Shown piece after piece: positions 34,022 through 38,537 of a stretch of 38,537 nucleotides of DNA. The notes beneath the pieces were generated by a model. The model saw only the letters and a list, made by a program, of their open reading frames with translations, made no database searches and was not told the origin of the DNA. Position 1 is the stretch's first letter, and every line of letters begins with the position of its first letter. The stretch is from contig JANQPR010000163.1 of the NCBI GenBank assembly GCA_028285385.1, forward strand, positions 1 through 38,537, written 5' to 3'. A program made the position numbers and the translations under genes. This DNA comes from Phycisphaera sp. GTDB taxonomy: Bacteria; Planctomycetota; Phycisphaerae; Phycisphaerales; Phycisphaeraceae.

Positions 34022-35107
34022 ATGACCCAGAACCTCTCCAATTCCGTGCTGTCTCTGCGCCCACTCCGACGCCTCAAAGAACGAAAAGCTTCTTCGACTG
34101 CGATCGTCGCTTGTACCTTAGGTTTAACCGTTGCCGGACACCCTGTTTCAGCGCAAGATCTGCTATCGATCGTTGATACGCAGCTAGCCACCAGGTCTAG
34201 CCTCGCAGCGCAAGACGGGCTGAACCTCGCCGGTTTGCAAGTGTGGGAGCTTAGAGCCAATCCCCCGGCCGTCACATTCCCGGAAATCGATCTTAACGCC
34301 GGCATCACGAATATCTATCCGCCGCCCCACCCACAAGACGGGGCCCTAGATGTAGACAGTTTTGTTGAAGCCGTCGTTAAGCGTGTCAATGACACTCGTT
34401 TCGATGTGTTCCTGGAACAACGTTCCGCTATTGAGATGGGCGTGACGCCCGAGTCGGCTACTGGGCTCTACACATTTAGCCCGGTCGGTAACGACATCGA
34501 AGTTGATTTGGAGGTCAAATTCAGCGTGACACGGCTCGCCGACGTCCGTTTCTATCGCGGCTCGGCCCCGGAGTTAGGGGGGTATTTAAGCCCTTGGGCC
34601 TCGTACGCTACACAGGCCTCCCTCGACGGCAAGAGCCAGCATGAGTTTCGCTTGCTCGACCAACAAGGTAACGATGTTATCCCCCCCATCACCCCGGCCG
34701 GTTCCCAGGTCAATCTCAACCTCACCGGGTACGGAGCGGGCATCTATTCGGTGCCGGTTTTCTGGGATCAACAGTTTGATGTCACCGTCACGTTGCCGGT
34801 GGGCCAATACACTCTGATCCTCTCAGGAGACACCGAAGGCACGGTCAGCGGTACGATTGGCAACGATGGTCGGCTAGCGGTCATACCCGAGTCGTGGGGT
34901 GACCTCGAGGTCAACGCGTCACCATTCGTGTTCCCGGGCGATTTCAACGGTGACGGTCAAGTCACTCAAGCCGATATGGACCTTGTTCTTCTGAACTGGG
35001 GGGCGACGGTTCGACCGCCTGGGTTCGTTGCGATTGAACAGTGGGACGGACGGATCACTCAGAATGAGCTAGACGCAGTCAACCTGAACTGGGGCAACAG
35101 CATTTAG
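34022..35107 (+). CDS. Secreted protein with C-terminal dockerin-like calcium repeats
   Basis: 361 residues from ATG 34022, with GGGAG 9 nt upstream. A long n-region and hydrophobic core give a signal peptide ending near HPVSAQ (about 45). The body has no recognised catalytic motif; the phrases SGLYTFSPVGND-like and VPVFWDQQFDVTVTLP suggest a beta-sandwich. The C-terminus has one good dockerin-like loop (DFNGDGQVTQADMDLVLLNWG) and a degenerate second (DGRITQNELDAVNLNWG), ending without a PEP-CTERM anchor. Codon third positions are much richer in A and T than in neighbouring genes, which suggests acquisition by transfer. The preceding 229 bp are also AT-richer. Function unknown. Confidence 0.8.
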   Translation: MTQNLSNSVLSLRPLRRLKERKASSTAIVACTLGLTVAGHPVSAQDLLSIVDTQLATRSSLAAQDGLNLAGLQVWELRANPPAVTFPEIDLNAGITNIYPPPHPQDGALDVDSFVEAVVKRVNDTRFDVFLEQRSAIEMGVTPESATGLYTFSPVGNDIEVDLEVKFSVTRLADVRFYRGSAPELGGYLSPWASYATQASLDGKSQHEFRLLDQQGNDVIPPITPAGSQVNLNLTGYGAGIYSVPVFWDQQFDVTVTLPVGQYTLILSGDTEGTVSGTIGNDGRLAVIPESWGDLEVNASPFVFPGDFNGDGQVTQADMDLVLLNWGATVRPPGFVAIEQWDGRITQNELDAVNLNWGNSI

Positions 35108-35127
35108 GCTTGAGCTCTGGTACTAGG

Positions 35128-35199
35128 AGCCCTGCTCGCTAGTCCCGGCACCGAAGTTGCTCGAACATTCGGTGCCGGGACACTAACGTCAGCAGGGCT
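35128..35199. terminator. Nested double hairpin between convergent genes
   Basis: An inner perfect 14 bp stem, GTCCCGGCACCGAA (35142-35155) with TTCGGTGCCGGGAC (35168-35181), has a 12 nt loop. It is enclosed by a second perfect 9 bp stem, AGCCCTGCT (35128-35136) with AGCAGGGCT (35191-35199). It starts 20 bp after the dockerin gene stop and ends 12 bp before the convergent thioredoxin-like gene stop. It could act as a terminator for both strands, though flanking T-runs are missing. Confidence 0.75.
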
Positions 35200-35211
35200 T
35201 GCAGTCTGGCT

Positions 35212-35808
35212 TCACGCGTACGCCGGCTCGTTCCCGGGCTTCCACTTGATGTTGCAACCCATCGATGGGACCTGCTCCACCGTCACGGATTGCCCCGCCA
35301 ACACTTGGTCCAGCGCGGCCCGCAGGTCTTTGCCGTTGGCCAGACCGTTGCGGTCGTCGTAGTTGCCCGAGCTGATCCGGTGCGGCCGGGTCTCGTCGAG
35401 CTGCCCGCGGTAGGCGAGCCGGTGTCCGGCGTCGAACAAAAAAAAGTCCGGCGTGCACGCCGCGGTGTACGCCTTCGCGACTTGTTGTGATTCGTCGTAC
35501 AGGTACGGGAACGCGTAGCCGCGCTCCGCCTTCTCCTGCTTCATCTTTGCCGGCGAGTCGTCGGGGTAGTTCGCGACGTCGTTCGATTGGATCGCAACGA
35601 CCGCAACGTTCTGCCCGTAGTCATCGCCGACGCGTTTAAGCTCCGGCGCGACGTGCTTCACGTACGGGCAGTGGTTGCAGATGAACATCACCAGCAGCGG
35701 CCGGCCGGCAAAGTCGCCGCGTGACACGGTGTTGCCGTCGGTATCAGGGAGCGCAAAGTCGGGCGCTGCGGTGCCGAGTTCGAGCATCGTGGAGGGGGTG
35801 AGGGCCAT
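35212..35808 (-). CDS. Thioredoxin-fold protein, AhpC/TSA-redoxin-like
   Basis: 198 residues from ATG 35808. The fold starts GTAAPDFALPDTDGN, followed by the redox motif MFICNHCPYVKH with C44 and C47 (CNHC) and the cis-proline region ACTPDFFLFD. The C-terminus has the subgroup phrase PSMGCNIKWKPGNEP with a third conserved cysteine. The group is common in bacteria and thought to be a thiol reductase or peroxidase, but substrates are not established. No signal peptide is present, so it is cytosolic. A TATGGT box lies 6 nt before the start. It converges with the dockerin gene across the nested hairpin. Confidence 0.92.
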   Translation of the reverse strand: MALTPSTMLELGTAAPDFALPDTDGNTVSRGDFAGRPLLVMFICNHCPYVKHVAPELKRVGDDYGQNVAVVAIQSNDVANYPDDSPAKMKQEKAERGYAFPYLYDESQQVAKAYTAACTPDFFLFDAGHRLAYRGQLDETRPHRISSGNYDDRNGLANGKDLRAALDQVLAGQSVTVEQVPSMGCNIKWKPGNEPAYA

Positions 35809-35814
35809 GCCACA

Positions 35815-35820
35815 ACCATA
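35815..35820 (-). promoter_or_regulatory. Candidate -10 box TATGGT, 6 nt before the thioredoxin-like gene
   Basis: On the minus strand TATGGT is followed by TGTGGC and the ATG at 35808. It fits TANNNT but matches the sigma70 -10 consensus only moderately. No Shine-Dalgarno is visible. Confidence 0.25.
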
Positions 35821-35859
35821 GGCGATGCCCCGTGGAACGACCGGAATGGAACGGCCGGG

Positions 35860-37230
35860 TCAGTCGTTGGGCGTGGGCGGCGGCAGCGTGCCGCGGGTCG
35901 CCGGCGCGAAGAGGCGGAACGCCGCGTGGTCGTCGGCCCGGCTGGGGCCGTCGCCGAACGCCGCCTCGCCGCCGTCGTCACGCCCGTTCGTGCCCAGGGA
36001 GTAGAGCAGCGCGTCGCCGTCCTCTAGGCGGTAGACCAGGTCGCGTCCCGCCCAGTCCCGCGGCGGAGCATCGGGCAAGACCGATCGCAGGTCGGCGGGC
36101 CAGTCGCCGTGCTCCAGCCGGTACCGCTCGACCCGCATCGCCGCCGCCGCCACAGCTAGGTCGTCGAACGACCACGCGTACGACTCCACGGCACGGTCGA
36201 GCACCGACGTCTCCCAGATGCTTTCCGGACCGTCCGGCTCGTCGCGCCTTTCTTGCGCCCATGTCAGCAAGCCGACGCGGTCGTCCGGCAGCCGCTGCGC
36301 GATCGCCTCGAAGTCATCCACGATCGGCCGGGTCATCCAAACCAAGGGCCACGCGTTCAGCGCTTCGAGCCAAGGCAGCCGGCCGATCTTGGTGCCGTCC
36401 GCCGTCTCGCCGCGCTCGAGCATTCGCCTTGTAAACCGCAGCTCGGCCGCGAGCGTATTGTGCAGATCGGTGTCGGCCCGCCACGCGTCGAGGGTATCGA
36501 CGATCTCCGACAGCGCGGCGGCCGAAAGCTGGCCGCGCGACAACGCTTCTTCTATCGCCCCGGCCGCAAGGTGCCGGAGACCTGCCTCAACCAACGCCTC
36601 GATGAACACGCCGCCGTGCAACGACTGCGCTACGGAGCGAAGGTCAGCGACAGCGTGTGCGGCCAGCCCGGGCTCGTCCTCCAGCACGGCGAGCTCGACG
36701 CCCATCATCAGCAGCCGGGCGATCCCCCGCACCGACTTCATCCGGTCAACCACGCCGGTGATGTCGGCCGGGGTGGTACGGGCCGCCGCGGTGGCGTCGT
36801 GTGGGCGCGCCGGTGGGATGGCGTCGAGGGCCGTGTCCAGCAACGGCCGCACACCACGCAGCGCCTCGACCATCGGTTCGGGGTACGCCTGCTGCACGTC
36901 CAACGCGTACCGCGTGCCCACCCACGGCAGGTTGTCGTTCTTGAATGCGTCGTCTTCGCTCGGCTCGATCGCGTCGATGAGCCAGGCCGGGTCGGTGGTC
37001 GCGTCGCCCGTTTCGTCGGCATCCGGTCCGGCCGTGATCCCCGCCGCGTCGAGACGCTCAAGCAGGGCCGTCCGTTGACTCGCCGCGACCTGGTTGAGCA
37101 CCACGCCGGTCAATACCGCCAGCCCGACCAGCACGAGCACGGCCCAGACCGCGCGACGCAACCAACGGCGTTTCCGCCGCTCGGGACGATCAGGCTGATC
37201 GGGCGTTGCCGTCGGGGAGGCGTCGGACAT
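35860..37230 (-). CDS. Membrane-anchored protein of unknown function with pseudopilin-like C-terminus
   Basis: 456 residues from ATG 37230. A basic N-terminus (RPERRKRRWLRR) leads into one membrane helix (about 27-46); the remainder should be outside the cytoplasmic membrane. The middle (about 50-370) is mainly helical and Ala/Leu/Glu-rich with no recognised motif. The end, RLEDGDALLYSLGTNGRDDGG followed by an acidic stretch, closely resembles the calcium-binding tail of GspG-type pseudopilins, although the N-terminus is not a prepilin leader. I do not recognise the family. It lies 51 bp upstream of the thioredoxin-like gene and downstream of the urate genes on the same strand. Confidence 0.8.
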   Translation of the reverse strand: MSDASPTATPDQPDRPERRKRRWLRRAVWAVLVLVGLAVLTGVVLNQVAASQRTALLERLDAAGITAGPDADETGDATTDPAWLIDAIEPSEDDAFKNDNLPWVGTRYALDVQQAYPEPMVEALRGVRPLLDTALDAIPPARPHDATAAARTTPADITGVVDRMKSVRGIARLLMMGVELAVLEDEPGLAAHAVADLRSVAQSLHGGVFIEALVEAGLRHLAAGAIEEALSRGQLSAAALSEIVDTLDAWRADTDLHNTLAAELRFTRRMLERGETADGTKIGRLPWLEALNAWPLVWMTRPIVDDFEAIAQRLPDDRVGLLTWAQERRDEPDGPESIWETSVLDRAVESYAWSFDDLAVAAAAMRVERYRLEHGDWPADLRSVLPDAPPRDWAGRDLVYRLEDGDALLYSLGTNGRDDGGEAAFGDGPSRADDHAAFRLFAPATRGTLPPPTPND

Positions 37231-37317
37231 GTTGCTCTTCTACCACGCGTACCTCACGCAGCGACGCGAAACTCACCCGCGCCGGTCCCACATCCGACAG
37301 GGCGAAGAAAAGCGACC

Positions 37318-37674
37318 TCAACTCCCGCGGTACGTGCTGTAGCCGAACGGGCTCAACAGCAGCGGGACGTGGTGGTGCTGCGTCGGGTCGGTCACCGTGA
37401 ACCTCACGGAGACCTCCGGGTAGAAGCCCGCCTGCCCGGTGTTCGCGAAGTATTCGGCCACATCAAAGCACAAGACATAGTCGCCCGCTCGCCAGGCCCC
37501 GGTCCGTGTCGAATCGTCGGGAATCAGGTCCGTGATCCGGCCGTCGTCGTTGGTGGCGCCCACAGCGAGTTCGGTCAGCGTTGCCTCGTCGGCGCGGAAC
37601 AGCCGGATCGCGACGCCGACGGCGGGCCTGCCCAATGCGGTGTCGAGCACGTGCGTGGTGAGCGGGGAAGGCAT
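37318..37674 (-). CDS. uraH: 5-Hydroxyisourate hydrolase (transthyretin-like)
   Basis: 118 residues from ATG 37674; an upstream in-frame start would overlap uraD and add non-conserved sequence. The opening PLTTHVLDTALGRPA carries the catalytic His (H8), the middle has NDDGRITDL, and the chain ends YRGS, the C-terminal active-site tetrapeptide of the family. It hydrolyses 5-hydroxyisourate, the product of urate oxidation, to OHCU. The upstream gene uraD encodes the next enzyme and an allantoinase gene precedes that, so the three form an apparent operon. No urate oxidase is in the window. Confidence 0.96.
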   Translation of the reverse strand: MPSPLTTHVLDTALGRPAVGVAIRLFRADEATLTELAVGATNDDGRITDLIPDDSTRTGAWRAGDYVLCFDVAEYFANTGQAGFYPEVSVRFTVTDPTQHHHVPLLLSPFGYSTYRGS

Positions 37675-37718
37675 CCCGGGATTGAACCACGAACGACGAA
37701 CAGACACAAAGCCGATCG

Positions 37719-38231
37719 TCACTCGGTCGCGTCGAGCAGCTTGTCCAGCCGCAGGTGCGTGATCTTGCGCTGCTCGCCCGCCGCCTTGCGTGCCTCGGTG
37801 CCCGGGTCGTTGCGCAGGCGGCGACGCAACGCGTCGAGCATGCCCGCGGCGGTGACGCCCGTCGCGCAGAGGATGAACGTGTGGCCGAACTTCGTCTCGT
37901 ACGCGTCGTTGCCCTCGGCGAGTTGGTTAAGGGTGTCGTCGTCCGTGTCGTTTACCCCGGCCTGTTCGTCGGCGGACCAGTCGCGGTTGCCGGCAAACTT
38001 CATCCGCAATGACTGGAGGTCGCCGAGGCGCGGGTGTGCCGCGAAGGCCTGGAGCCAGTGCCCGTCGTCCATCGCGTCGAAGACCGCGTCGGCGGTGTCG
38101 TGCAACTCCATCGTCGAGGCGAACGGCCGGGCGTGGCTCATCTGTTCCGCCCACCACGGCGTGCCGCAGCAACCCAGCAGCGTCGCCGCAGCGTCGTCGT
38201 GGGTCAGCGTGTTCAGGTCGTCGAGGGTCAT
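37719..38231 (-). CDS. uraD: OHCU decarboxylase
   Basis: 170 residues from ATG 38231. The family motif HPRLGD is at 66-71 with the catalytic His, and the later block ETKFGHTFILCATG is also diagnostic. The enzyme decarboxylates 2-oxo-4-hydroxy-4-carboxy-5-ureidoimidazoline to (S)-allantoin, following UraH. Its ATG overlaps the stop of the preceding allantoinase gene in an ATGA arrangement, which indicates translational coupling. uraH starts 44 bp downstream. Confidence 0.96.
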   Translation of the reverse strand: MTLDDLNTLTHDDAAATLLGCCGTPWWAEQMSHARPFASTMELHDTADAVFDAMDDGHWLQAFAAHPRLGDLQSLRMKFAGNRDWSADEQAGVNDTDDDTLNQLAEGNDAYETKFGHTFILCATGVTAAGMLDALRRRLRNDPGTEARKAAGEQRKITHLRLDKLLDATE

Positions 38232-38537
38232 GTCGGGTCGATCCGAACAGGTTCATTCGAAGTGGCATCGCCCACGCCGAGCGCGCGGCCAACACACGCA
38301 CCGGCCAGCGTCCCGTTCTTCACGATCACCCGCCCGCGTAGCCAGACGTACTCAACGCGGCCACGCAGCGTGCTCCCGTCGTACGGCGTCACCGGGTGAC
38401 GGTGTTGCAACGACCGGCCATCGACCGTGCACCGCCCGTCCGGGTCGAACGCGACGAAGTTGGCCGGCGCGCCTTCTCGGATGCCGGCCGGCAACCCGAG
38501 CATCGCGGCGGGGCGGTGACACCACCAGTCGGCCAAG
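38228..38537 (-). CDS. allB: Allantoinase, C-terminal fragment (cut by window edge)
   Basis: About 103 codons enter from beyond the window. The reading LADWWCHRPAAMLGL, then GAPANFVAFDPDG, HRHPVTPYDGSTLRGRVEYV and LRGRVIVKNG match the end of allantoinase/dihydroorotase-type cyclic amidohydrolases; the NFV-D and TPYDG-L-G phrases favour allantoinase. The metal-binding residues lie in the missing part. Allantoinase opens the allantoin ring to allantoate, the step after UraD, so context supports the call over dihydroorotase. The stop codon overlaps the uraD start by 4 bp. Confidence 0.85.
   Translation of the reverse strand, partial: LADWWCHRPAAMLGLPAGIREGAPANFVAFDPDGRCTVDGRSLQHRHPVTPYDGSTLRGRVEYVWLRGRVIVKNGTLAGACVGRALGVGDATSNEPVRIDPT

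Noticed and set aside
1..38537. tRNA, rRNA, tmRNA, RNase P RNA or SRP RNA genes
   Set aside because: No T-loop pattern, conserved RNA core or other signature was found in the intergenic stretches by eye; a covariance-model scan would settle it.
1..38537. CRISPR array, insertion sequence, integrase or phage genes
   Set aside because: No regularly spaced repeats, transposase motifs, terminal inverted repeats with duplications, or phage-like proteins were seen.

Overview
The window is a contiguous piece of a GC-rich chromosome (clearly above 60 % GC by eye) with about 31 genes. It looks like chromosomal backbone: no rRNA, tRNA, transposase, phage gene or CRISPR array was recognised. The mix points to a planctomycete, most likely of the Phycisphaerae type. 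Support comes from proteins ending in PEP-CTERM sorting tails (GH57 protein, 26807-27622 protein), dockerin-like calcium-loop repeats, a YHYH protein, a eukaryote-type (GT3) glycogen synthase, the alternative GlmU family and a pseudopilin-like protein. The lineage is an inference from gene content.

Layout. 1-2621: a membrane histidine kinase and a receiver-GGDEF regulator, same strand. 2737-5480: a small lipoprotein and a transketolase-like enzyme. 5505-9402: a hybrid GAF/PAS histidine kinase and RNase D. 9689-14336: a Kef-type K+/H+ antiporter, dnaA and an alternative GlmU. 14342-21485: a CNNM/CBS membrane protein, GT3 glycogen synthase, an ankyrin-repeat protein and a secreted GH57 glucan hydrolase with CBM25, four calcium loops and a PEP-CTERM tail. 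21640-25042: an orphan D12-class adenine methyltransferase, then the agmatine-to-putrescine pair aguB-aguA. 25288-28778: an RRM RNA-binding protein, NusB, a PEP-CTERM protein and a YHYH protein. 28791-32522: a ferritin-like diiron protein, FtsY, signal peptidase I and a pseudopilin-like protein. 32533-35107: D-aminoacyl-tRNA deacylase, a sedoheptulose-7-phosphate isomerase-like protein and a secreted dockerin protein in a visibly AT-richer patch. 35212-38537: a thioredoxin-fold protein, an unknown membrane-anchored protein, and a urate-catabolism run (hydroxyisourate hydrolase, OHCU decarboxylase, allantoinase C-terminus).

How the genes work together. Three pathways can be read: alpha-glucan handling (cytosolic GT3 synthesis, extracellular GH57 breakdown), putrescine formation from agmatine, and urate ring degradation. 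FtsY, signal peptidase I and a prepilin-like protein sit together and fit the many exported proteins. Genes are tightly packed; several convergent pairs overlap or nearly touch at their 3' ends. Several starts lack a Shine-Dalgarno but have a TANNNT box 6-9 nt upstream, which suggests leaderless or very short-leader mRNAs. I found no clear unknown multi-gene system. The most unusual items are the GH57 domain architecture with a possible LacI-type operator, the AT-richer dockerin gene with its nested hairpin, the orphan methyltransferase, and the 456-residue protein with a pseudopilin-like tail.
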